NCBI RefSeq assembly: GCF_003390915.1
Contig: NZ_QMEM01000004.1
Coordinates: 186,001 to 250,000, forward strand
DNA length: 64,000 nt
Direction: 5' to 3'
DNA from: Lewinella sp. IMCC34183
Lineage (GTDB): Bacteria > Bacteroidota > Bacteroidia > Chitinophagales > Saprospiraceae
Positions 56,644 through 64,000 of this stretch are shown in pieces (within the stretch, counting starts at the first letter, position 1; each line of letters opens with the position of its first letter). The notes below the pieces were generated by a model. It was not told the DNA's origin. It worked only from the letters and a program-made list of their open reading frames with translations, and did not search any database. The translations under genes and the position numbers were made by a program.

Positions 56644-56694
56644 CTAGCCAGGCGGACATCGGATGTCGGCGACATCCGATGTCCGCCTGGCTAG
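56644..56694. repeat. Perfect 24-bp inverted repeat with a 3-base loop
   Basis: CTAGCCAGGCGGACATCGGATGTC is followed by GGC and its exact reverse complement. The innermost ACATCGGATGT core matches the elements at 43071 and 45681-46075. The stop codon of the esterase gene lies inside the right arm. No T run follows. Confidence 0.95.
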
Positions 56695-57452
56695 CTGAGA
56701 AATTCGGCGACCCGGGTGTAGAGCTCCTCTGGCTGCTCGGCGTGTACCCAGTGCCCGGCCCCCTGGATCGTGGTCAATTGCGCCTGTGGGAAGTGGCGCA
56801 GGATGCCGTCCAGGTCCTCCTCCTTTACGTATCCGCTCTTGCTCCCCCGCAGGAAGAGGGCGGGCTTGGGGTAGGTCTGCCCGAGAGTACCGACCGAGGC
56901 GATGAGGTTCTCGTAGTCGTTGTCCAGCACTTCCAGGTTCATGCGCCAGCGAAAGCCCTCGTCGTCGCGGGCGAGGTTTTTGAGGAGAAACTGACGCACC
57001 CCCTTTTCCTGCAGGTAGGGCTCCATGGCCGCATCGGCGTCGCGACGATCTTCCAGGCTACTCGGGTCGAGGGCTCTGAGGGCGGCAAAGACGTCGTCGT
57101 GGCCGCGTCCGTACTGCCGCGGCGCCATATCTACCACCACCAGTTTCTCGACCAGGCCGGGATACGTCAGAGCGGTCTGCATGGCCACTTTGCCCCCCAT
57201 ACTATGGCCCAGCAGGTAACACGCATCTACTCCTATCCCCTCCAGGAACGCGGCCAGGTCGTGGGCCAGCTGGGGGTAGGTTATCTCGTCGGTGTGCGGT
57301 GAACGGCCGTGGTTGGGCAGGTCCACCAGGATCACCCGGTAGCGTTTCGCCCACCGGCGGGCGAGGGTCGACCAGTTGTCCAGGCTGCCGAAGAGGCCAT
57401 GGAGGATGACGAGCGGATAGCCCTCGCCGTAGGTTTTGTAGTTGAGATCCAT
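56691..57452 (-). CDS. Alpha/beta-hydrolase (YbfF-like esterase)
   Basis: A ~253-residue cytoplasmic esterase starting at the ATG at 57452 (MDLNYKTYGEGYPLVILHGL). Nucleophile Ser84 lies in LGHSMGGKVA and His233 in QGAGHWVHAEQP. HGLFGSLDNW matches the oxyanion region of the YbfF/acyl-CoA-esterase group. Natural substrate unknown. Its stop codon sits within the 24-bp palindrome at 56644-56694, which separates it from the batC transcription unit downstream. Confidence 0.88.
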   Translation of the reverse strand: MDLNYKTYGEGYPLVILHGLFGSLDNWSTLARRWAKRYRVILVDLPNHGRSPHTDEITYPQLAHDLAAFLEGIGVDACYLLGHSMGGKVAMQTALTYPGLVEKLVVVDMAPRQYGRGHDDVFAALRALDPSSLEDRRDADAAMEPYLQEKGVRQFLLKNLARDDEGFRWRMNLEVLDNDYENLIASVGTLGQTYPKPALFLRGSKSGYVKEEDLDGILRHFPQAQLTTIQGAGHWVHAEQPEELYTRVAEFLS

Positions 57453-57611
57453 GGGGTGGGTATAAGGTTGGGTTGCACAGGGAGGACGCGGGGGGCTTCG
57501 TGGAGGTTCGCTGTGCGGAGGTACGCTTTTACCAAAACATTCAGACCGGCGCGCTGGGGAAGCGCCTTGAACTTCGCGGTCGGAAACCGCATCGTACCGG
57601 CCGCCGGGCAC

Positions 57612-59132
57612 CTACACCGCACCCGCGTCCGCGCCGCCTTCTTCCGGCTGATCCTTTTTCTCCTCTTCGGGTTGCGGGTGGCCGTTGCCCCGGGCCAGGC
57701 CGTGGGCGGCCTCCTGGGTGGTGATGACGCGGTCGAGGCCCCGGCCGCCGCGGATCCAGAGGTCGCGTTGCGGGAAGGGGATCTCCACGCCCCGCTCCCG
57801 AAAGGACCGGTCGATGCCGAAGCGTACGTCGCTCTTGATATCCTCGATGCGGAGGAGGTCGCGCGACCAGAAAATGATCTCGAAGTCCAGCGAGGAGCTC
57901 CCGAAGTCGAGGAAGCGCACGATCGGGTTGGGGGTCTTTAAGATGCGCGGGTGATCGGCCGCCACCTGCAGCAGGATTTCCTTCACCAGCGAAGTGTCCG
58001 ATCCGTAGGCGACGCCCACGCCCACGTGAAAGCGGGCCTTGCGCTCCACGTGGCTCCAGTTGATCACGTTCTCTCCGATGAGCTTGGAGTTGGGGACGAA
58101 GATGATGATGTCGTCGCGGGTCTCCACCGTCGCGGTACGGGCGCCGATCTTGCGGACCGTACCCACCTGGTGATCGGCGATCTCCACCACGTCGCCCACC
58201 ATTACCCCCCGCTCGAAGAGGATAATGACTCCGCAGATGAGGTCATTAAAGGTCTGCTGCAGCCCGATGCCGATGCCGACCAACAGGGCCGCCGCCCCCG
58301 TCCAGAGCGCGAATAGGTTGAAGCCCGCTGCCTGCAGCACCAGCAGCACGCCCACCACGTACACGAAGTAGGTGATCAGGCGGTTGATGGCGTACTGGCT
58401 GCCCGTGTCCACCTTCGACCGGCGGTAGTAAGCCCCCAGGATGAGGTTGGTGATTGCCATCAGCAACAGACGCAGGAAGAGAAAGACCCCCACCGCCAGT
58501 ACCACGTTGCCGACGGTGATCGTACCCGTTACGATCGTTTCTCCGTTGGTGGTCCGCTCCGTAAAGAAGTAAAACACGTAATCGGCCAGCCCCGTATCCT
58601 GCAGCACCACCAGGGTGGCCAGGGCGTACATGAACGGCCGTACCGCCCGGAAGCGCTCGGCCGACGCCTCCTGCTCGGACAGGACCGCCGCCGTTGGGGT
58701 GGTAGAGCGGTGCATACGGTAAAAGCGCTGCACGAGCAACTCCTCGATCAAGATGTCCAGTACATTGGCCAAGATGAAGGCAATCAGGGCCTTGACGATG
58801 GTACTGATCCGGATGGTGAAGTACACCGGCGGTCCGTCGCTGCTGGAGGCATCCTGGATAGCCTCGTCGACGAAGGTGATGTCGATGTTGAGGATACGCA
58901 GGATGACGATCACCAGCAGGCTGAAGAGCGAAAAGCGGGTCACGCCGCGCACCCGGCTCCGGTTCTTGGGCGAAACCGCCTCCCGGCCGTAGTACCACGG
59001 CAGCAGGCGCCGGATGATCAGGTGGTTGGTACCCAGCAGCACCACGCAGGCCAGGGCGATCAGCAGGAGCTGGTAGGCGCTGACGGTGAAGCCGTCGATG
59101 TCCAGTAGTTGAAGCTGCCGTAGTCTGTCCAT
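57612..59132 (-). CDS. MscS-family mechanosensitive channel
   Basis: A 506-residue small-conductance-type channel, starting at 59132 (MDRLRQLQLLDIDGFTVSAY). Six or so helices precede the pore-lining TM3, where AALLVGIGIGLQQTFNDLICG carries the Gly/Ala packing face. The beta domain that follows begins VMVGDVVEIADHQVGTVRKI. The C-terminal ~30 residues are polar (Glu, Lys, Pro). It is longer than E. coli MscS, so it belongs to the extended YbdG/YnaI-like group. It is divergent from the adenine deaminase gene, 67 bp away. Confidence 0.9.
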   Translation of the reverse strand: MDRLRQLQLLDIDGFTVSAYQLLLIALACVVLLGTNHLIIRRLLPWYYGREAVSPKNRSRVRGVTRFSLFSLLVIVILRILNIDITFVDEAIQDASSSDGPPVYFTIRISTIVKALIAFILANVLDILIEELLVQRFYRMHRSTTPTAAVLSEQEASAERFRAVRPFMYALATLVVLQDTGLADYVFYFFTERTTNGETIVTGTITVGNVVLAVGVFLFLRLLLMAITNLILGAYYRRSKVDTGSQYAINRLITYFVYVVGVLLVLQAAGFNLFALWTGAAALLVGIGIGLQQTFNDLICGVIILFERGVMVGDVVEIADHQVGTVRKIGARTATVETRDDIIIFVPNSKLIGENVINWSHVERKARFHVGVGVAYGSDTSLVKEILLQVAADHPRILKTPNPIVRFLDFGSSSLDFEIIFWSRDLLRIEDIKSDVRFGIDRSFRERGVEIPFPQRDLWIRGGRGLDRVITTQEAAHGLARGNGHPQPEEEKKDQPEEGGADAGAV

Positions 59133-59199
59133 GCGCACGCAAAAGTAAGCCCCTAACGCGGCCCGGCTTGCAACCCGCCGCCCGCCAAACCGTTGGGCC

Positions 59200-60870
59200 A
59201 TGACAAAGCCAACGAATATGCAGGAGATCAAGGGCCGGTACGTCGATCTCGACGCCCGCGAAATTTACGGCGCGGTCGTGACTATCGACGACGCGGGCCG
59301 CATCGCGCGGATCGACCGCGACCCCGAGCGCGACAAGCGCGGCTGGTTCATCCTGCCCGGCTTCGTAGACGCCCACGTGCACATCGAGTCGTCGATGCTG
59401 CTGCCCGTCGAGTTTGCCAAGCTGGCGGTCGTCCACGGCACGGTGGCCACCGTGAGCGACCCCCACGAGATCGCCAACGTGATGGGCCTGGAAGGCGTCG
59501 AGTACATGATCGACAACGCGCGCCACACCCCCCTGAGCATCAACTTCGGCGCCCCCTCCTGCGTACCGGCCACCTTTGCGGAGACCGCCGGTGCGGTGCT
59601 GGACGCCGAAGCCGTGGCGGAACTGGTACGACGCCCTGAAATTCGCTACCTGAGCGAAGTGATGAACTACCCCGGCGTCCTGCAGGGGGATGCGGACCTC
59701 CTGGCCAAGATCGCCGCTACCCACGCCGCAGGTAAGCCGGTCGACGGCCACGCCCCCGGCCTGCGCGGGGCGGAAGCCGCCGCCTACGCCGCCGCCGGCA
59801 TCAGTACCGACCACGAGTGCTTCACCGCCGCCGAGGCCCGCGACAAGCTGGCCGCCGGCATGAAGATCCTCATCCGCGAGGGCAGCGCCGCCCGAAATTA
59901 CGCCGCCCTCGAGGAGCTGATCGATGAGTTCCCGGACCGGATCATGTTCTGCACCGACGACAGCCACCCCGACGCGCTGCTGGCCGGCCACATCAACCGC
60001 CTCGTCATCCGCGCCGTACGCGGCGGCCACGACCTCTTCAACGTACTGCGCATCGCCTGCCGCAACCCCGTCGACCACTACGGCCTCGACATCGGACGGC
60101 TGCGGGTGGGCGACCGCGCCGACTTCATCCAGGTCGACGACCTGCGCCACTTCGGCATCATGGCCACCTGGATCAACGGCCGGCAGGTCGCGGAGGCCGG
60201 CGCCCACCGCCTCCCCGACTACCGCCCCGAACCGATCAACAACTTTCACTGCTCACCTAAGTCCCCCGCCGACTTCCGCGCCGCCCCCGGCCCGGCCGGC
60301 GGGAAGATCCGCGTTATCGGCGTCACCGATGGCGAGCTGGTCACCGAGGCCCGCGAAATGACGCCGGTACTGGATGCCGAAGGGCGGCCCGTCTCCGCCC
60401 CCGAACGCGACCTGCTCAAGATCGTGGTGGTGAACCGCTACCAGGACGCGCCGCCGGCCATCGGCTTCGTGACGGGCATGAAGCTGCAACGCGGTGCCAT
60501 CGCCAGCAGCGTGGCCCACGACAGCCACAACATCGTAGCGGTGGGCGTCGACGACGCGGCCATCTGCCGCATGGTCAACGCCGTCATCGCCGAGGGCGGC
60601 GGCATCGCCGCCGGCCGCGATGAATACCTGGAAGTGCTGCCGCTGCCGGTCGCCGGCATCATGAGCGCGGAGCGCGGGCCGCAGGTGGCCGCCCGCTACG
60701 GGGAGCTCAGCGGCTTCGTGCGCCGCAAGCTGCGCTGCGGGCTGGAGGCTCCCTTCATGACCCTGTCCTTCCTGGCCCTGCTTGTCATCCCCAGCCTCAA
60801 ATTAAGCGACCGCGGCCTGTTCGATGGTGAACGCTTCGTCCCGGTCGACCTCTGGGTGCGGGAAGCCTGA
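59200..60870 (+). CDS. ade: Adenine deaminase
   Basis: A 556-residue amidohydrolase converting adenine to hypoxanthine in purine salvage. Metal-binding DAHVHIESS is at about 64-72, with DPHEIANV at about 87, a second His/Asp set in GHAPGL and TDDSHPD, and the Ade C-terminal domain (SVAHDSHNIVAVGVDDAAIC). Length fits Ade. An alternative start is the Met at 59218. A short CGGGAT/ATCCCG hairpin follows the stop at 60872-60895. Confidence 0.93.
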   Translation: MTKPTNMQEIKGRYVDLDAREIYGAVVTIDDAGRIARIDRDPERDKRGWFILPGFVDAHVHIESSMLLPVEFAKLAVVHGTVATVSDPHEIANVMGLEGVEYMIDNARHTPLSINFGAPSCVPATFAETAGAVLDAEAVAELVRRPEIRYLSEVMNYPGVLQGDADLLAKIAATHAAGKPVDGHAPGLRGAEAAAYAAAGISTDHECFTAAEARDKLAAGMKILIREGSAARNYAALEELIDEFPDRIMFCTDDSHPDALLAGHINRLVIRAVRGGHDLFNVLRIACRNPVDHYGLDIGRLRVGDRADFIQVDDLRHFGIMATWINGRQVAEAGAHRLPDYRPEPINNFHCSPKSPADFRAAPGPAGGKIRVIGVTDGELVTEAREMTPVLDAEGRPVSAPERDLLKIVVVNRYQDAPPAIGFVTGMKLQRGAIASSVAHDSHNIVAVGVDDAAICRMVNAVIAEGGGIAAGRDEYLEVLPLPVAGIMSAERGPQVAARYGELSGFVRRKLRCGLEAPFMTLSFLALLVIPSLKLSDRGLFDGERFVPVDLWVREA

Positions 60871-60966
60871 TCGGGATAGAAAATATAGAATCCCGGAGGT
60901 GGGGTGAGCAAGGCGGGGGATGTCCGTGTTCTACCTACCCGGAATCCGCTGGCCCACCGCTCCCCA

Positions 60967-62718
60967 ATGAAAGCAACCTTAACGTGGATCCATCCGCTGG
61001 CCCTGTGGGCGAGCGTGGTGGGAATATTCGCCTTCCTGACGGAATCCGGGTTCGCGCACCCCGATGCCACCCAACGGATCATCGACGGCTACTACTTCTT
61101 CGTACTTACGGCGGGCGTGGCCTCCCTGGGCGTCCGGTACTTCCACAACTTCGAACGGCTGGAGCGCAAGGTCTTCGTATTCGACCTCCTCACGGTCCTC
61201 TTCACGCTTTTTGCCGTGGTGACTTTCTTTGTGGCGCAGTCCGCGCCGGAAAGCTACCCGCTCCTGGCGCGGTCGATATGGATACACACGGCCGTGGCGC
61301 TGGTCTTCGTGCGCGAGATCTCGGAGGTCAACCTCAACTACCGCCGCACCTTCCTCAATCCGGCCCAGCTGTTCGTGGTCAGTTTCGTGTCGGTCATTCT
61401 GCTCGGGGCCCTGCTGCTCATGCTCCCGCGGGCTACGGCAGGGCAAGGCCTCACTTTCGTCGACGCCCTCTTCACCGCCACCAGCGCGGTGTGCGTGACG
61501 GGGCTCATCGTAGTCGATACCGGCAGCTACTTTACTTCCTTCGGACAGAGCATCATTCTGACCCTGATCCAGGTTGGCGGGCTCGGGATCCTGACCTTCG
61601 CCAGCTATTTCAGTTATTTCTTCAAGGGGGGCTCCACCTACGAAAACCAACTGGTGCTGAGCGACCTGACCAACTCGAACAAGATCGGCGAGGTATTCCT
61701 GGTGCTCAAGTACGTCATCCTGATCACCTTCGGCGTCGAGCTGCTGGCGGGCCTCCTCATCTACTTCACCCTGGACGCCGGCAGCTACCCGACCGTCGGC
61801 GACCGCGTTTTCTTCGCGGCGTTTCACTCTATATCGGCCTTCTGCAACGCGGGCTTCTCTACCCTGGGCAGCGGGCTGTACGAGCCGGAGTTCCGCTACA
61901 ACTATACACTGCAGCTCATCATTATCGTCACCTTCGTGCTGGGCGGGCTCGGCTTCCCGATCGTCTCCAACGTCATCAATTACCTGCGCTACCTGCTGCG
62001 GAACCTGCTCCACCCCCGCCGCCGGGCCGCCACCCACGCCCCCTGGGTGCTTAACCTCAACAGCCGGGTAACTCTCGTGACGACCTTTACCATATCGGCC
62101 GTCGCCTTCGTCCTGTTCTACGTCCTGGAGTACAACAATACCCTCGCGGAGCACGACGGTGTCGGCAAGGTCGTCACCGCCCTCTTCGGCGCTACCACCC
62201 CGCGCACGGCCGGCTTTAACACCATCGACAATGCGGCGATGCTGTTCCCAACGACGATGATGGTCTTCCTCCTGATGTGGATCGGCGCTTCCCCCGCCTC
62301 CACGGGCGGCGGCATCAAGACCAGCACCTTCGCCATCGCGATCCTCAACGTCGTCAGCCTCGCGCGCGGCGAAGAGCGCATCGAGGTGTTCCGCCGGGAA
62401 ATTTCCAACCTGTCCGTACGGCGGTCCTTCGCCGTTATGGCCCTGTCGCTGCTCGTGATCGGGCTGGCCGTCATGGCCATCACGTTCTTCGACGGAGGAA
62501 CCGACCTGCGCAGCATTGCCTTCGAGTGCTTTTCCGCCTACAGCACCGTTGGGCTGAGCCTCGGCATCACCGGCGGGCTATCCATCGGCAGTAAAATGGT
62601 GCTCATCGCGGTGATGTTCTTCGGCCGCGTGGGTATGCTGACGATCCTCGTGTCCGTATACCGGAAGAGCAGCATGCAATCCTACCGCTACCCCACCGAA
62701 GAGCTCACCATCAACTAA
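60967..62718 (+). CDS. ktrB: Potassium uptake channel/transporter subunit (TrkH/KtrB family)
   Basis: A 583-residue membrane protein, starting at the ATG at 60967 (MKATLTWIHPLALWASVVGI). The N-terminal helices precede the four-fold K+ filter repeats: TSAVCVTGL, SAFCNAGFST, TTPRTAGFNT and YSTVGLSLG, each with the essential Gly. It forms the K+-conducting subunit. The adjacent KtrA-like gene, 12 bp downstream, encodes its regulatory partner. A GTG 63 bp upstream is in frame but adds no helix. Confidence 0.9.
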   Translation: MKATLTWIHPLALWASVVGIFAFLTESGFAHPDATQRIIDGYYFFVLTAGVASLGVRYFHNFERLERKVFVFDLLTVLFTLFAVVTFFVAQSAPESYPLLARSIWIHTAVALVFVREISEVNLNYRRTFLNPAQLFVVSFVSVILLGALLLMLPRATAGQGLTFVDALFTATSAVCVTGLIVVDTGSYFTSFGQSIILTLIQVGGLGILTFASYFSYFFKGGSTYENQLVLSDLTNSNKIGEVFLVLKYVILITFGVELLAGLLIYFTLDAGSYPTVGDRVFFAAFHSISAFCNAGFSTLGSGLYEPEFRYNYTLQLIIIVTFVLGGLGFPIVSNVINYLRYLLRNLLHPRRRAATHAPWVLNLNSRVTLVTTFTISAVAFVLFYVLEYNNTLAEHDGVGKVVTALFGATTPRTAGFNTIDNAAMLFPTTMMVFLLMWIGASPASTGGGIKTSTFAIAILNVVSLARGEERIEVFRREISNLSVRRSFAVMALSLLVIGLAVMAITFFDGGTDLRSIAFECFSAYSTVGLSLGITGGLSIGSKMVLIAVMFFGRVGMLTILVSVYRKSSMQSYRYPTEELTIN

Positions 62719-62730
62719 ATTACTAGCCCC

Positions 62731-63420
62731 ATGAAATACCTTATTGTCGGCCTGGGAAGTTTCGGCGCCTCCCTCTCGCAGAAGCTCACCGCCCGGGGCC
62801 ACGAGGTCATCGGCATCGATACCAGCATGGAGAAGGTCGACCAGTACAAGGAGAAGATCTCCCACACCATCTGCATGGACGCCACCAACGAGTTTGCCGT
62901 GGCCGGCCTGCCGCTCCGGGATGCCGACGTGGTGATCGTAGCCATCGGCGAGCAGCGCGGGGCCAATATTATGGCGACCGCCCTGTTCAAGAACCTGCGG
63001 GTGAAGCGGCTCATCAGCCGGGCCATCAGCCCCATTCACGAAAAGGTGCTGGAAGCCATCGGGGTCGACGAGATCGTCCACCCCGAGGAGGAAGCCGCCG
63101 GCCGGTGGGACAAAAAACTGTCCCTCAACAACGTGGTGGACTCCTTCGAGCTGGGAGCGGACCATAGCATCATCGAGGCCGGCGTGCCGGCCGAGTACAT
63201 CGGCAAGACGATCGAGGAGGTCGGCTTCCGCAAGAAATACAACCTCCTCGTCCTCTCCACCATCAAGCAGACCGATGAGGCCGGCCTGATCGGCAAGGTC
63301 CGCAAACATACCGTGGTGCGGGGCGTCGTCCTGCCGGACCAGGTCCTCGAGGCCGGGGAGCTGGTGGTGCTCTACGGCGCCAACGAAGACCTCCAACACT
63401 TCCTGAAACGCCGCAGCTAG
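62731..63420 (+). CDS. ktrA: Potassium uptake regulatory subunit (TrkA-N/TrkA-C, KtrA-like)
   Basis: A 229-residue cytoplasmic RCK protein. The TrkA-N Rossmann fold opens MKYLIVGLGSFGASLSQKL (GxGxFG at 7-12) with the acidic residue at strand 2 (VIGIDTSMEKVD). The C-terminal TrkA-C domain lies at about 150-229. It binds ATP/ADP or NAD and gates the KtrB channel encoded 12 bp upstream. Having only one RCK unit, it resembles KtrA more than the duplicated E. coli TrkA. Confidence 0.92.
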   Translation: MKYLIVGLGSFGASLSQKLTARGHEVIGIDTSMEKVDQYKEKISHTICMDATNEFAVAGLPLRDADVVIVAIGEQRGANIMATALFKNLRVKRLISRAISPIHEKVLEAIGVDEIVHPEEEAAGRWDKKLSLNNVVDSFELGADHSIIEAGVPAEYIGKTIEEVGFRKKYNLLVLSTIKQTDEAGLIGKVRKHTVVRGVVLPDQVLEAGELVVLYGANEDLQHFLKRRS

Positions 63421-63428
63421 GGGACCGG

Positions 63429-64000
63429 TCAGCGCTGCAGGTCGGCCACCAGCCGCTCGGTGAAGAAGCGGGCGCCGAATTTATTCAGGTGGTGCTCGTC
63501 CTCCCGGAAGTTATCGGGAAGTTCCAGGTCGCTGTAGTCCAGCAGCTCAATTTGGGAGAATTGGTCGCGGTACGTCGCGTAGTAGTACTCCTCGTCGTAA
63601 AATTCACTTGGCCGGAACATCGGCATGTACAGAAAAATCAGGTTGACGCCCTCCGCCTCGCAGAGGGATATGATCTTGTTGAGGTACCGGTAATTGATGG
63701 CGTGCCCCCGGTCCAGCCATTCGGCAATCTCGTGCTGGTCCTGCCGGCTGTCGAATTGCTTTTCCGAGGGATTGAACCGCCCGTAGGTACGGATCGACCG
63801 GGGTATGTCCTTCAGCACCTTCTGCACGAGCAGGGTGGCGACCGTAGGAGCGTTCGTCCGTCCGTAAAGCTTCCATTCTTCCTCCGAGAAGTACGGGAAG
63901 TACAGGGGAAGGTAAAGGCTCATCTCGTTGGCCGTGTAGTACTTCGAGTCGGTATTGCGGTGCATGTCCGTAGGGGCAAACTCCAGGAACACGGTATCCA
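63429..64000 (-). CDS. SGNH-hydrolase-like protein, C-terminal part (5' truncated by window)
   Basis: The frame is open to the window edge, so the N-terminus lies outside. The visible ~190 residues end with DEHHLNKFGARFFTERLV, the Asp-x-x-His catalytic block III of SGNH/GDSL-like hydrolases seen in polysaccharide O-acetylation partners (AlgX/AlgJ or DUF1574-like). FLYMPMFRPSEFYDEEYYYA and LLDYSDLELPDN fit that group. An MBOAT acyltransferase would be expected nearby but would lie outside the window. Role in exopolysaccharide or wall-polymer acetylation is inferred. Confidence 0.65.
   Translation of the reverse strand, partial: DTVFLEFAPTDMHRNTDSKYYTANEMSLYLPLYFPYFSEEEWKLYGRTNAPTVATLLVQKVLKDIPRSIRTYGRFNPSEKQFDSRQDQHEIAEWLDRGHAINYRYLNKIISLCEAEGVNLIFLYMPMFRPSEFYDEEYYYATYRDQFSQIELLDYSDLELPDNFREDEHHLNKFGARFFTERLVADLQR

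Noticed and set aside
58246-60249. 667-codon minus-strand frame spanning the mscS/ade boundary
   Set aside because: Runs antisense to ade and in another frame of the MscS gene; both have intact families.
60872-60895. Terminator after ade
   Set aside because: A six-base-pair CGGGAT/ATCCCG hairpin exists but lacks a T run, so it was mentioned only in the gene entry.

Overview
The window comes from a GC-rich member of the Bacteroidota, most likely the Lewinella/Saprospiria group. Evidence: two secreted proteins end in type IX secretion (T9SS) sorting domains (YPNP motif, GVYYL or GMYVI ending); promoters such as that of rpmH carry the Bacteroidota TTG...TAnnTTTG pattern; a batC-batD pair is present; and lipoproteins, DUF5723 and PycTM-type genes typical of the phylum occur. 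The genus is inferred from high GC plus gene content, not proved.

Layout. 0-9 kb: the end of an RND exporter, a lipoprotein methyltransferase, dacB, a large T9SS-exported trypsin-like protease, rpmH, dtd and truA. 9.1-12.3 kb: a coupled FAD oxidoreductase and membrane polyferredoxin. 12.3-14.2 kb: a secreted ThuA protein flanked on both sides by arrays of small hairpins. 14.3-19.4 kb: divergent katE and katG, a peroxide-defence block. 20-25.4 kb: pectinesterase, a DoxX-like protein, a duplicated-domain lipoprotein, an alpha/beta hydrolase and DUF2200, with a fused pair of gene remnants.

25.2-33.2 kb is an accessory island. It holds a complete IS3-family element (1288 bp, ACC target duplication), a strikingly AT-rich T9SS-secreted protein and a PAS-rich hybrid histidine kinase. 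Two diverged ~300 bp copies of a small-membrane-protein locus bracket the IS element and the AT-rich gene. 33.5-41.3 kb: a GH43 glycosidase, a Lys-rich small protein, an MFS transporter, AraC and NmrA genes, a YdeI-like gene, then a gene graveyard (SRPBCC, S1/P1 nuclease and DUF5946 pseudogenes).

41.3-49.7 kb: DinB, hflX, DUF2306, DUF2071, a tandem hairpin/heptad array, an M29 aminopeptidase, a protein with a possible degenerate exonuclease fold, and a PycTM (Pycsar-effector-type) membrane protein with an eroded HD domain. 49.8-64 kb: a lipoprotein plus DUF5723 barrel pair, mscL, the batC/batD/DUF6427 operon, an esterase, an MscS channel, adenine deaminase, a Ktr-type K+ uptake pair, and the start of an SGNH-like gene cut by the window end.

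The most unusual signals are non-coding: arrays of ~11-15 nt hairpins with a conserved three-base loop and varying stems on both sides of the ThuA gene, and a second family of ATCGGATG palindromes at three loci, one of which is a perfect 24-bp inverted repeat.
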